The notes under the pieces: model-generated
Told to the model about the DNA's origin: nothing
The model's input: only the letters and a program-made list of their open reading frames with translations
Databases searched by the model: none
Assembly: GCF_014274685.1 (NCBI RefSeq)
Contig: NZ_CP060393.1
Span: 434,001-498,000, forward strand
Length of the DNA: 64,000 bases
From: Edaphobacter sp. 4G125
Lineage (GTDB): Bacteria; Acidobacteriota; Terriglobia; Terriglobales; Acidobacteriaceae
Direction of reading: 5' to 3'
Shown here: one piece after another, positions 17,034-26,253 of the stretch
Numbering within the stretch: the first letter of the stretch is position 1
Layout of the letters: each line of letters starts with the position of its first letter
Made by a program: the position numbers and the translations under genes

Positions 17034-17627
17034 ATGACTCTGCTGCCATGGAGGCGCGCAGTGCAGAAGGTGGATGTCAAGCCCTCGACCTTCGAGGAGT
17101 TGGCGCTGCCGTTGTTGCCTGCACTGTACAACGTGGCGCGGTGGCTTACGCGCAGCGGCAACGATGCAGAGGATCTTGTGCAGGAAACCTTCGTGAAAGC
17201 CCTGGCAGGATTCACAGGCTTCGAACAGGGCACGAACTTCAAGGCGTGGATCTTCCGTATCCTGCGGAACACGTATCTGACCTCACGCAGTGGACTGGCT
17301 GCGCGTCGCACGGTTGCGTTGGAGGACGAGTTGGACGATCGCGGCGATGTGTCATTGCTTGACGGAGCGATCGACCGGCAGACCCCGGAGTTGAATCTGC
17401 TCCGTCTGGCCGATCAGGCAGCGGTGGCAGAGGCGATGGAAAAGCTCCCCCCTCCTCTGTTGGAGGTAGTTTTGATGTGCGACGTAGAAGAGATGAAGTA
17501 CAAGGAGATCGCCGCTGTGCTTGAGGTGCCCATCGGAACCGTCATGTCGCGTATTGCTCGCGCACGGGCCTATTTGCGCCGGTTGCTCGAAGAAGATCAA
17601 CGCCAGCCAAAAGGATGGAATGCATGA
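17034..17627 (+). CDS. RpoE-like ECF RNA polymerase sigma factor
   Basis: About 197 residues from ATG 17034 (203 if the GTG at 17016 is used; the inferred transcript start near 17014 favours the ATG). Region 2 (about 25-90) has LYNVARWLTRSGNDAEDLVQETFVKAL and FKAWIFRILRNTYL; region 4 (about 130-185) has LPPPLLEVVLMCDVEEMKYKEIAAVLEVPIGTVMSRIARARAYLRRLL. The gap between them is the usual acidic linker. It is cotranscribed with its anti-sigma factor (ATGA overlap) and divergent from the phosphoesterase/cytochrome pair. The mirrored promoters suggest it drives both operons. The inducing signal is unknown. Confidence 0.94.
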   Translation: MTLLPWRRAVQKVDVKPSTFEELALPLLPALYNVARWLTRSGNDAEDLVQETFVKALAGFTGFEQGTNFKAWIFRILRNTYLTSRSGLAARRTVALEDELDDRGDVSLLDGAIDRQTPELNLLRLADQAAVAEAMEKLPPPLLEVVLMCDVEEMKYKEIAAVLEVPIGTVMSRIARARAYLRRLLEEDQRQPKGWNA

Positions 17628-18436
17628 ACGAACACCTTTCAGCCGCAACGCTTAATGCGCTGGTAGATGGCCAGCTCGCATCGGAGGAACTGCGTGCGGC
17701 GAAGGGACACCTCGACTGCTGCTCGTCCTGTACGTCCGAGGCCCTGGAATACGCGCTCTTGAAGAATTCCGTGTCACGGAACGGCCAACGCTACAGTGTG
17801 CCTGCGGAGTTCGAGATGAAGATGCGGTCATTGATCGCGAATGCGTCGGTTTTGCCGGCAATCAGGAGTGGGACAGTCCAACGCGGAGATGCTCCACGTC
17901 GTGCGGCTTTTGCCGGATGGGCTGTGGCCGCGGCCATGCTGCTCGCTGTCGGGGGAGTTGTGGTGTTGGAGCAACACATGCGCCACTCAGAAGTAGCTAC
18001 GACGCAGAGCGCATCACTGGCGAGCGAGATTCTTGACCAGCATGTGGCAACATTGGCGAACAGTCAACCGCCGCAGGTCGTCTCGTCGGATCGTCATACA
18101 GTGAAGCCGTGGTTTCAGGGCAGGATTCCGTTCAGCTTCAATCTTCCTGAGGCGCTGCCACAAGATACAAAGCTCGATGGTGCCAACCTGGTATATCTCG
18201 ATGGCCGTCCAGCGGCGCAACTGCTGTACAGCATTGGAAAGCATCGCGTTTCAGTGTTTGTCGAGGAGCGAACAGGCACAGAGATATTGTCGAAGACACT
18301 ACGCGAGCGTGAGGGATATCATCTGGTTTCGTTCAATATGGGAGCGCTCGATGCTATCGCCATCAGCGATGTGGATCCTGCAAAGCTTGCTGAATTGGTC
18401 CGGGTGATTGAGCAAGTGCAAAACGGGAGCCGCTGA
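17624..18436 (+). CDS. Membrane anti-sigma factor with zf-HC2 zinc finger
   Basis: About 270 residues from the ATG that overlaps the sigma stop. The N-terminal cytoplasmic part has the zinc-binding anti-sigma pattern HxxxCxxC (HLDCCSSC, near residue 29-36). One membrane helix (about 98-115, AVAAAMLLAVGGVVVL) leads to an extracytoplasmic domain of about 150 residues that shares the DGRPAAQLLYSIGKHRVSVFV style of sensor-like anti-sigma factors. It should hold the sigma factor inactive until a signal, plausibly redox or envelope stress, releases it. Its stop codon lies at the tip of the terminator hairpin. Confidence 0.92.
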   Translation: MNEHLSAATLNALVDGQLASEELRAAKGHLDCCSSCTSEALEYALLKNSVSRNGQRYSVPAEFEMKMRSLIANASVLPAIRSGTVQRGDAPRRAAFAGWAVAAAMLLAVGGVVVLEQHMRHSEVATTQSASLASEILDQHVATLANSQPPQVVSSDRHTVKPWFQGRIPFSFNLPEALPQDTKLDGANLVYLDGRPAAQLLYSIGKHRVSVFVEERTGTEILSKTLREREGYHLVSFNMGALDAIAISDVDPAKLAELVRVIEQVQNGSR

Positions 18437-18452
18437 TAGCGGCTCCCGTTTT
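18420..18452. terminator. Bidirectional terminator between anti-sigma and cytochrome genes
   Basis: AAAACGGGAGCCGCT (18420-18434) and AGCGGCTCCCGTTTT (18438-18452) are perfect 15-base inverted arms with a three-base loop; each strand ends in TTTT. It serves both converging genes. The anti-sigma TGA (18434-18436) sits at the loop. Confidence 0.92.
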
Positions 18453-18455
18453 CGA

Positions 18456-19568
18456 TTATGGCTTGGTTTTGAGGAAGGCGAGCAGGTCGTCCAGGTCCTT
18501 ATCGGTCAGGTTCGGATGCGGAGGCATTGGGGGCTTCGCATCCGGAATACCTTCTTTGGCCACCGTGCGGACGTGTTTCTCGCCAACACGGTCCACCACT
18601 CCAATCAGTGATGGGAAGACGGGTGGCATTCCCGCGCGCGTGGGCTGGTGGCACATGGAGCAGTTGGTTCCGTAGACTTCCTTGCCGTGCGAGGCATCGC
18701 CCTTTGCCGCAGGCTTTTCAGGCGCTGCTGCCTGAGGTGCAGCCGGTGCGGTTGCGCTGGCGACCTCAATATTCTTGGCGGATTTTGTAACAGCTACAGG
18801 AGGCTGCGCTGCTGCCTTTGCCGGAACAGTCTCCGGAGCTTTCGCGGATGCCGTTACTGACGTCGTGGCGGAGATCGCAGGGGCCGAAGCCACTGCCGGT
18901 GCGCTCGATGTCGATGAACCGGCGGACCCTACCCACGGATTCAGAAAGTCGCTCGAAAATCCGTTGCTCTCCTCGACGGCGCTGATGGGAACGACCCGTG
19001 CGCCCGAGGGAACATCGGTTCCAGCGGCGTTCTGGCTCAACTGTAGAGCGCGGATATAAGCAGCGATTGCCCAGCGATCCTCGGGACGAATCTGGGCAGC
19101 ATAATCCGGCATAGCGCCATAGCCATTGCTAATCACATTGAAGAAGTGGCCCAGCGGAGCCTGGCGCAGGCGATAGGAGTGGAAGCTGGTCGCTGCATAA
19201 TAACCGCGTTGCACAATCATTCCCTTACCATTGCCGACACGCGAGTGGCAGGGCGTGCAGTAGACGTTATAGCGCTCCTGGCCGCGCTCCAGCACAGGCA
19301 GTGTCACCTTGTAGGGCATACCGTCGCCCTCGGCTCCATCCACCATGCCGGTCATGAAGTAGCTTCCGGCCTCTCCTTGAGAGCGTGCCACGGTGTTGAC
19401 GACCTGCGGACGCACCGAGCGTCCGTCGGCGTAAAAACTTGTTCCGCGCTGCGGAAAGAACTTAGGTTGGTCATGCATGTCCTGACGACAGCCCGCAAGA
19501 GTGGCTGTAAGCAGGATCGCGCTCGCAAAAGAAACACAACGGCCAAACGGTCGGGGAAGCCAATGCAT
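18456..19568 (-). CDS. ActE-like dihaem cytochrome c lipoprotein with fused C-terminal cytochrome domain
   Basis: About 370 residues from the ATG at 19568, which opens a lipoprotein signal (MHWLPRPFGRC to LAGC); an earlier ATG at 19586 is possible. The first half carries ERYNVYCTPCHSRVGNGKGMIVQRG, YRLRQAPLGHFFNVISNGYGAMPDYAAQI and RWAIAAYIRALQLSQ, the pattern of the ActE monohaem subunit of alternative complex III. An Ala/Pro-rich linker of roughly 100 residues leads to a second cytochrome c domain (CSMCHQP, then PPVFPSLIGV). No other act genes are nearby, so it may serve a complex encoded elsewhere or act as a soluble-side electron carrier. Confidence 0.87.
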   Translation of the reverse strand: MHWLPRPFGRCVSFASAILLTATLAGCRQDMHDQPKFFPQRGTSFYADGRSVRPQVVNTVARSQGEAGSYFMTGMVDGAEGDGMPYKVTLPVLERGQERYNVYCTPCHSRVGNGKGMIVQRGYYAATSFHSYRLRQAPLGHFFNVISNGYGAMPDYAAQIRPEDRWAIAAYIRALQLSQNAAGTDVPSGARVVPISAVEESNGFSSDFLNPWVGSAGSSTSSAPAVASAPAISATTSVTASAKAPETVPAKAAAQPPVAVTKSAKNIEVASATAPAAPQAAAPEKPAAKGDASHGKEVYGTNCSMCHQPTRAGMPPVFPSLIGVVDRVGEKHVRTVAKEGIPDAKPPMPPHPNLTDKDLDDLLAFLKTKP

Positions 19569-19834
19569 AGGTTCAGGTTCCACCATGAGGAAGATTTTTA
19601 AAGAGATATCTGCCGTACTATCTCCTGTTCGAAAGGCTATCGAGAAGGGGTGGGGTTTGTAAATCCCCATAGGACAGCGTTTCCGTATTGGGTTGATAAA
19701 TCACGGTATTTTTGAGGGAACGAAGCAGAGCCGGCCTTCGTACATGCTGCATAAGAGAAGTGCGTTTTTTCTCCGTTGGCCCAGTTTTTGTCCAGGTACG
19801 AGAAGGTGATCTCGCTGTAATGAGGGGAATCCCG

Positions 19835-22267
19835 ATGGCTTTATTGCGCCAGAACCTTATCTATTCCGGCCGCCGGTTTATGCGGATGCCCGGCGTCGTC
19901 CTTGCAGTCATCCTGTCCATCGGAATCGGTATTGCCGCAAACGCAACGATTTTCTCGATGGTCAGCACATTTCTGCTGAAACCCGCTCCGGTAGGAGATC
20001 CGGGAACGCTGATCGGGATTCATAGCTACGAGCGAGGCGATCGCTGCTGCAATAATCTGACGTGGCCGCTCTATCGTGATGTTCAGGAGCGGACGAAGTC
20101 CTTTTCAGGCGTGGCGGCGATTGCTGAGCTACTACCTGCCTCCATCGGCGGGAACGGAGAACCGCAGCGTGTCTGGGGGCAGGCGGCGACTAGCAATTTC
20201 TTCGATGTAACGCAGCTCCGTATGCCTCTGGGACGTGGTTTTCGCGCCGATGAGGAAAACCAGCATGTGATCGTGCTGGGCTACAACCTCTGGAAACGGA
20301 GATTTGCGGGCGATACAGCCTTAATCGGTAAGGTGGTTACGGTTTCAGGACAGCCATACACAATTGTTGGAGTGGCGCCTCTCGGATTCCATGGAGTTGA
20401 TCTTCTGCTGAATCCGGAGTTCTGGGTTCCGTTGGGCAATATGGAGCAGCTCGCTGCGAACATCTCGAATCGCACCTCGCGAAACTACCATTGGCTTAGT
20501 GTGATCGGCCGCCTTGCTCCCGGTGCGACGCAGAGTTCGGCTGCGGCGGAACTTAACAGCCTTGCTGTCGATCTGGCTAAGGCATATCCAGCAACGGACA
20601 AGAACAACAACTTCCGGATTGACGCTGCAGGTTCGCTGCCGCAGAGCTTCCGCTCGTCTGTGGTTCTTTTTCTTGGGGTACTTGCGATCGTCGCCCTCCT
20701 GGTCTTGTGCATTGCCTGTGCAAATGTGGCGAATCTTATGCTCACGCAGGCCGCAGCCCGCCAGCGGGAGATGGCGGTCCGGCTCACGCTGGGAGCTACT
20801 CGTGGCCAGCTAATGCGCCAGATGCTGACAGAAAGCGTCGTGCTGGGGCTTGCGGGAGGATTGCTCGGCGTCTTCCTTGCCTTGTGGGCAACCTCCGCGC
20901 TCTCGTCGTTCCATCTCCCAGCGCCGGTTCCGATGGAGATCGGTGTCAGCGTCGACTGGCGCGTGCTCAGTTATGCCTGCGCACTCAGTCTGGGCGCTGG
21001 CTTGTTTTTCGGAGTTGCGCCTGCATGGGTCGCCTCCAATCCCGCCATTGCCAGCGCACTCAAAGGAGAAGACGCGCTCGCCCGCCCTGGAAGGCGGTTC
21101 AATCTACGGAACATGTTAGTCGTATTGCAGATAGCCGTCTCGCTGGTGCTGCTATGTGTGACAGGCCTGTTTCTGCGAAGCCTCAATCGCGCGGCGGGAA
21201 TCGATGTCGGCTTCCGCTCACAGGGATTGCTAATGGTCTCGGTCGATCCTCGGGTCCATGGATATTCAGCAGATCGTACGATTCAATTCTTGAATGAGCT
21301 GCGAGAGCGCGCAGCAGCGCTGCCTGGAGTGACTTCGGCCGTGACCACGGATGTCGCTCCGCTGTCGATGGGCAATCGTAGCGATGGATTTCATGAGCAA
21401 GGAGTGAAACCAACTGGGGCCGAGCCTTCCGTCGACCTCTACATGGTTTCGCCGGGCTATTTCCAGACAATGGGGATACCTCAGTTGCTTGGTACGGATG
21501 TATCGAATGAGTCGGCGACTGCTCCCAAGGTAGCTGTGGTCAACCAGACATTCGTTCGTCGCGTGCTGCAAGGAGCCGATCCCGTCGGCCGCAGTGTCGA
21601 AGGAGGTGGAGTAACGTACCGCATCATCGGTGTTGTCGGCGATACCAAATCGCGAACCATTGGCGAGGAACAGCGGCCGGTTCTCTACCGCCCGCTGACG
21701 CAGTCTATTGGATCGGATCCATCATTCCTCGGGTACTCGCTGATCGTCCGGACCTCAGGCGATGAAGCGGCTGTGGCATCTGGAGTCCGCAACATCATCT
21801 CGTCGCTCGACCCTGCGATGGCGGTCTATAACGCAGAAACCATGCAGCAGCATCTGCGGGATGCACTGGTTCTGCCTCGCCTTGCCGGAACGTTGTTCAC
21901 CATCTTCGGCAGCGCCGGATTGATTCTGGCAGCAGTCGGGCTGTATGGGGTGGTCAGTTATTCGGTCCGGCGACGTAGGCAGGAGATCGGCATACGGATC
22001 GCACTCGGATCTCCGCTTGTGGCTGTGCAGAGACTCATTCTTGGACAAGGGCTACGGCTGATCGCCGTGGCGCTTGTGATCGGATTCCCCACGGCCTGGA
22101 TGGCGGCTCGATTTGCGCGCAGCTTCCTTTATGGAGTTCAGCCACATGATCGAGCGACGTTTATCGCGATGCCGCTCTTTCTGGCTGCGATCGCTCTAGT
22201 GGCCGCCTGGATTCCAGCCCGTCGCGCCGCCACAGTCGATCCAATGACGGTGTTGCATTATGAGTGA
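19835..22267 (+). CDS. ADOP-type FtsX/MacB-like ABC permease
   Basis: 810 residues from ATG 19835, chosen because GAGGGG stands seven bases upstream; the open frame extends to 19712. It has the duplicated MacB_PCD-FtsX design: first helix VVLAVILSIGIGIAANATIFSM, an extracytoplasmic domain, three helices with RQREMAVRLTLGATR coupling motif near the middle, a second extracytoplasmic domain, and three final helices with RRRRQEIGIRIALGS. Unlike the permease at 8238 it lacks the long cytoplasmic N-terminal coil and has no PadR partner. No ATPase gene adjoins it. Substrate unknown. It converges with the next gene, two bases apart. Confidence 0.92.
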   Translation: MALLRQNLIYSGRRFMRMPGVVLAVILSIGIGIAANATIFSMVSTFLLKPAPVGDPGTLIGIHSYERGDRCCNNLTWPLYRDVQERTKSFSGVAAIAELLPASIGGNGEPQRVWGQAATSNFFDVTQLRMPLGRGFRADEENQHVIVLGYNLWKRRFAGDTALIGKVVTVSGQPYTIVGVAPLGFHGVDLLLNPEFWVPLGNMEQLAANISNRTSRNYHWLSVIGRLAPGATQSSAAAELNSLAVDLAKAYPATDKNNNFRIDAAGSLPQSFRSSVVLFLGVLAIVALLVLCIACANVANLMLTQAAARQREMAVRLTLGATRGQLMRQMLTESVVLGLAGGLLGVFLALWATSALSSFHLPAPVPMEIGVSVDWRVLSYACALSLGAGLFFGVAPAWVASNPAIASALKGEDALARPGRRFNLRNMLVVLQIAVSLVLLCVTGLFLRSLNRAAGIDVGFRSQGLLMVSVDPRVHGYSADRTIQFLNELRERAAALPGVTSAVTTDVAPLSMGNRSDGFHEQGVKPTGAEPSVDLYMVSPGYFQTMGIPQLLGTDVSNESATAPKVAVVNQTFVRRVLQGADPVGRSVEGGGVTYRIIGVVGDTKSRTIGEEQRPVLYRPLTQSIGSDPSFLGYSLIVRTSGDEAAVASGVRNIISSLDPAMAVYNAETMQQHLRDALVLPRLAGTLFTIFGSAGLILAAVGLYGVVSYSVRRRRQEIGIRIALGSPLVAVQRLILGQGLRLIAVALVIGFPTAWMAARFARSFLYGVQPHDRATFIAMPLFLAAIALVAAWIPARRAATVDPMTVLHYE

Positions 22268-22269
22268 GA

Positions 22270-23406
22270 TTACTTTTTCTTTTCGATCAGCTCGTCCCGG
22301 CATCCGGCTGGCGCGTTGATCGGATTGCATCGCGCTGCAAGGCCATTCGGCAGACCCACCGTATATCCCGTCCACGGTGCGGGCTCGCTGACAGGAAAGT
22401 CCGTACTGACCATCTGGGCTCCGCTTCTGAGCGTCTCGTCCTTGCGAGTGGTGTCATTGGTCCTTCCTTGGTCGGTGTTGAAGTCTGCGCGCGTCCGCAC
22501 CAGATAGCCTTTCTTCACCAGCGCAGAGATCTCGTCGGCCTTGCCCTGGTCCTGCTCGACAAAGCCTGCCTCCGGCTCTCCCGGTCTTCCATTCACAAAC
22601 AGCACGCGGCCCTTCATCATCGCGTGGCCTTCAAGATATGCCGGAGCCGACTTACGGTTGTAGAGCAGAAACACCACCTTGCCCCGAGCGTTGGCCAGGG
22701 TTGGCCATTTACCTGCCAACACGGCTTCTTCCAACGTCGCCGCGTTACCGCGCACCTTATCCGGGGTAATAATCTCGTTTTCCTTGAACACCGAGCGAAT
22801 CTCCGCGTCCATCGCATTCCAGGTCGCAGTGATCCAGGGTTCGGCCGTGACTGCACCGGGCAAGGGGCTCAATCTGCCCTGCTTGTCCTCGATCAGCAGA
22901 AAAATCGGCACGTGCCCCCGATGCGCCTTCGACCATGCGCGAATCTCCTTCAGACATGAGGTGAACAGGATGCAGGCGCTCCGCTGATTCAGGTCGCCCA
23001 GGTGCAGCACCTTGAATCCCGGCCGGATCCATTCATGGTTCGGGTCGAAGTCTGGATCGGCGGGCAGTCCGGCCTCCTTTGTCAGCTCGACAATCTTCGG
23101 ATGCGCAAAACGTCCTCCTGCGGGATCCTGCACAATGTCCAGTTCAAGCTGGCGCACACCGGCATCGAGCTGTCGGGTCAGTGTCTGATGGTGATACTCC
23201 ACCCCGTGGTAAACCTTGGGGTAGTGCTGTTCAAAATACTTCGCCTCGCTGGGGGCGAAACCCAGGTTGTAGCTGTTGTGCGTGCCAATCACCTGGATCT
23301 GATTCAGGTGAATCAGCTTATCCTGCGCGCTTTGTGTCTGCGCCCAGGATGTAAAAGACGCAAAGGATACAGCTGCCAACAATCCCGCTGAGAGAAAACG
23401 CAACAT
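22270..23406 (-). CDS. Secreted Ca2+-dependent phosphoinositide phospholipase C-like protein
   Basis: A 378-residue protein with a signal peptide ending FTSWAQ (about 1-22). The catalytic barrel starts with QIQVIGTHNSYNLG (H43 is the likely first catalytic histidine), followed by LDAGVRQLELDIVQDPAG with the acidic metal ligands, and PGFKVLHLGDLNQRSACILFTSCL around the second histidine. This is the pattern of PI-PLC X-type proteins annotated as Ca2+-dependent phosphoinositide phospholipase C. The true substrate in bacteria is unclear; another phosphodiester lipid is possible. The gene has no obvious operon partner. Confidence 0.88.
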   Translation of the reverse strand: MLRFLSAGLLAAVSFASFTSWAQTQSAQDKLIHLNQIQVIGTHNSYNLGFAPSEAKYFEQHYPKVYHGVEYHHQTLTRQLDAGVRQLELDIVQDPAGGRFAHPKIVELTKEAGLPADPDFDPNHEWIRPGFKVLHLGDLNQRSACILFTSCLKEIRAWSKAHRGHVPIFLLIEDKQGRLSPLPGAVTAEPWITATWNAMDAEIRSVFKENEIITPDKVRGNAATLEEAVLAGKWPTLANARGKVVFLLYNRKSAPAYLEGHAMMKGRVLFVNGRPGEPEAGFVEQDQGKADEISALVKKGYLVRTRADFNTDQGRTNDTTRKDETLRSGAQMVSTDFPVSEPAPWTGYTVGLPNGLAARCNPINAPAGCRDELIEKKK

Positions 23407-23610
23407 GGGTCAAGCCTCGATGGAAGAAGAATGGAGATGAAGAAAAGACCGGTTCTTCAACCATATCAAGGCGACAAGCACCGGACGGCTGGAAGGCCGC
23501 ATTTCGTCAATTTTCCCCGGCTTATGGGATGGAAGACCTCGCTTTGAGGGCGATGGGCTGATACTCTCAAACCTGCCCATTAGTCCGGTTTTAGCGCATA
23601 CGGAAACGCC

Positions 23611-24834
23611 ATGGAATTCAAGGAAGCCGTCAAGATTGCTCTGCAATCCCTGTGGTCCAATAAGCTGCGTTCCATCCTGACGCTCCTCGGCGTTGTGATC
23701 GGAGTGTCCAGCGTGATCGCCGTTGTTACGCTGGTCAACGGCGCGAACACCTTTGTTACCACCAAGCTTTCCAACTATGGCGCCGATGTCTTCACGGTGT
23801 CCAAAATGCCGCAGATCATCACCAGCGCGGAAGAGTATCAGCGGTTCCAGAAGCGCAAGAACATCCTCTTCGACGATTACAAGTACGTCGCTGAGAACTG
23901 CAAACATTGCGTTGGCATTGGAGCGCAGCAGGCGGTCACGGGAAAGATTGTGCGAGGGACGCAGTCGACGACCGATACCACCATCCGCGGGTATACCTGG
24001 CAGATGCCATCGCTGCAGAACCTGAATATCGTGCAGGGACGCGGCTTCACCGAGGCCGACGAAGAGCATGCCTCTCGCGTGGCCGTCATTGGAACCGATA
24101 TTCAGGACCACCTCTTTGCGGGCATCGATCCGATAGGCCAGGAGCTGCGCGTCGATGGCGTTCCCTATACGGTCATTGGCATTAGCGAAAAGCAAGGGAG
24201 TACCTTCGGGGCGAGCCAGGACAACTGGGTTGCTGTGCCGCTCACCTCGTTCCAGAAAAACTATGGAACGATGAAAACCCTTACGATCTATGTAAAAGCA
24301 GGAGCGGCAGGTTCAGTGCTCGAGACGGCCGCCGATGAGGTGCGGGTCTTGGTGCGGGCCAAGCGTCACGATGGCCCGGGAACGCCCGACTCCTTCGAGC
24401 TGGACACCAACAATACGCTGGTGGGCTTTTTCAGCATGATTGCCAGTTCATTTGGAGCGGTCGCGGGCGGCATCGCGCTGATCGCTTTGATCGTCGGTGG
24501 CATCGTCATCATGAACATCATGCTGGTCTCTGTGACCGAGCGCACGCGCGAGATCGGAATCCGAAAGGCGCTTGGTGCGCGGCCGAAGGACATCATGTTG
24601 CAGTTTTTGATCGAATCGGGAACGATGGCCTTTGTCGGCGGCATCTTCGGCGTCATGGGCGGCATCATCGTGGCCGAGGTGATTACGATCGTGGCCGGCT
24701 TTCCGTCAACCATCGCGCTATGGAGCGTGCTTGCCGGTCTAGTGATGGCCGCGGGCACGGGAGTCTTCTTCGGCGTCTATCCAGCGCGGAAGGCTGCAAT
24801 GCTCGACCCCATTGTGGCGTTAAGGGCAGAGTAA
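23611..24834 (+). CDS. MacB-like ABC transporter permease (first of a pair)
   Basis: 407 residues: one N-terminal helix (about 19-43, SILTLLGVVIGVSSVIAVVTLV), a MacB_PCD periplasmic domain (about 45-265) and three C-terminal FtsX helices. The coupling segment SVTERTREIGIRKALGARPKDI (near 302-323) contacts the ATPase in MacB. It forms an operon with a second permease ten bases downstream, so the two probably heterodimerise. No ATP-binding or membrane-fusion gene lies beside them. It differs from the ADOP permeases by having a single FtsX unit. Confidence 0.93.
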   Translation: MEFKEAVKIALQSLWSNKLRSILTLLGVVIGVSSVIAVVTLVNGANTFVTTKLSNYGADVFTVSKMPQIITSAEEYQRFQKRKNILFDDYKYVAENCKHCVGIGAQQAVTGKIVRGTQSTTDTTIRGYTWQMPSLQNLNIVQGRGFTEADEEHASRVAVIGTDIQDHLFAGIDPIGQELRVDGVPYTVIGISEKQGSTFGASQDNWVAVPLTSFQKNYGTMKTLTIYVKAGAAGSVLETAADEVRVLVRAKRHDGPGTPDSFELDTNNTLVGFFSMIASSFGAVAGGIALIALIVGGIVIMNIMLVSVTERTREIGIRKALGARPKDIMLQFLIESGTMAFVGGIFGVMGGIIVAEVITIVAGFPSTIALWSVLAGLVMAAGTGVFFGVYPARKAAMLDPIVALRAE

Positions 24835-24844
24835 GGGATAAATC

Positions 24845-26092
24845 ATGCGGATCGCCGATACAAAAGAGACAGTCACCATGGCGCTGGATACCCTCCGGGC
24901 CAACAAGCTGCGCAGCGGCCTGACGATTCTTGGCATCGTGATCGGCGTCATGACCGTCATCATCATCTCGTCGGTCATTAATGGCCTCAATTCGAACGTC
25001 TCCAACCTGGTCGAATCTCTCGGGACCAACGTGATGTGGGTCTTCCGTTTTCCGGTCATCGGCGTGCGGCCGACGACCGAGATGCTGACACGCAAGCAGC
25101 TCACTTACGATGACGCCATGGCGATGCGCGATCTGCCGCATGTTGTGGCCGTCACCCCCGGTTTGCAATACCGCGACAACCGCGGTATTCAGGGGACCGT
25201 GGCCGTAAAGTGGGGAACCAAAAAGTTTGAGGGCACCACGCTTGAAGGCGATACCGCGAGCGTCAAGGACGTCTACGACCTCAACATGAAAGAAGGCCGA
25301 TTCTTTACCGATACTGATGTCGAACGGGCGTCCAATGTCGTTGTGCTCGGTAACGATACGGCGGAAGGACTTTTCGACACGGTCGATCCCATTGGCCAGG
25401 AGGTCACGATCGCCGGTTCGGTCTTCACCGTAGTTGGTGTCATGGATAAGCAGCCGCAGGCTTTCGGCGGAGGCAAAAATCCGGAGGATAACAAGGCGTA
25501 CTTTCCAGTCACGACCTTCCACAAGATTCATCCTGAGGTACTGGACTACTGGATCAGCCTCAAGTTTGACGATCAGAAGAACAAGGCGGCAGTGCAGGAC
25601 GAGTTGGAGGAGTTGCTTCGTCGTCGCCGCAAGGTGAAGAACGATGCCCCGGATAACTTCGCAATCTTCGGTACCGACTCGCTGACGCGCCTCTGGGATC
25701 AGATTACTTTCGGGCTATTCGGCCTGATGTTGTCACTCTCGGCAGTGGGTCTTATGGTCGGTGGCGTGGGAGTGATGAACATCATGCTCGTCTCTGTGAC
25801 CGAGCGCACCCGCGAGATCGGGGTCCGCAAGGCCATTGGTGCCACTAAACCGATGATTATGACCCAGTTCACCCTGGAGGCGATGACACTGTGCGCGGTC
25901 GGAGGCATCATTGGCGTGCTGGGTGGCAGCGCCGTCGCCTTTGCGGTGCACTTTTTCTTCCCCGCTGCTTTGTCGCCGCTCTGGATCGGCGCTGCCTTCA
26001 TCTGCTCGTGCACGATTGGGCTGGTCTTCGGAATTTACCCGGCCTGGAAGGCTGCAAACCTGAACCCCATCGACGCGCTTCGATATGAGTAA
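24845..26092 (+). CDS. MacB-like ABC transporter permease (second of a pair)
   Basis: 415 residues with the same layout as its upstream partner: TM1 in SGLTILGIVIGVMTVIIISSVI, a MacB_PCD periplasmic domain (about 45-270), and three C-terminal helices with the coupling segment SVTERTREIGVRKAIGATKPMI. The two proteins share the block VMNIMLVSVTERTREIG almost exactly but diverge outside, pointing to an old duplication. An AAGGGA box precedes the ATG. A heterodimeric exporter with an ATPase encoded elsewhere is the simplest reading. Confidence 0.93.
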   Translation: MRIADTKETVTMALDTLRANKLRSGLTILGIVIGVMTVIIISSVINGLNSNVSNLVESLGTNVMWVFRFPVIGVRPTTEMLTRKQLTYDDAMAMRDLPHVVAVTPGLQYRDNRGIQGTVAVKWGTKKFEGTTLEGDTASVKDVYDLNMKEGRFFTDTDVERASNVVVLGNDTAEGLFDTVDPIGQEVTIAGSVFTVVGVMDKQPQAFGGGKNPEDNKAYFPVTTFHKIHPEVLDYWISLKFDDQKNKAAVQDELEELLRRRRKVKNDAPDNFAIFGTDSLTRLWDQITFGLFGLMLSLSAVGLMVGGVGVMNIMLVSVTERTREIGVRKAIGATKPMIMTQFTLEAMTLCAVGGIIGVLGGSAVAFAVHFFFPAALSPLWIGAAFICSCTIGLVFGIYPAWKAANLNPIDALRYE

Positions 26093-26253
26093 GTCTCCCC
26101 GGAAAGGGACATCACATGGATCGATTCGGTTCGCATCGATGATAAAGTCGTCCCCTTTCAGGTATTAAACTCCAGAAAAATATCCCCTCCCGGATCGAAA
26201 CTTGCTTCCACCCACCTGGGTTTATCCAGAAGCATGTTAAGGGGGCCAGGATC

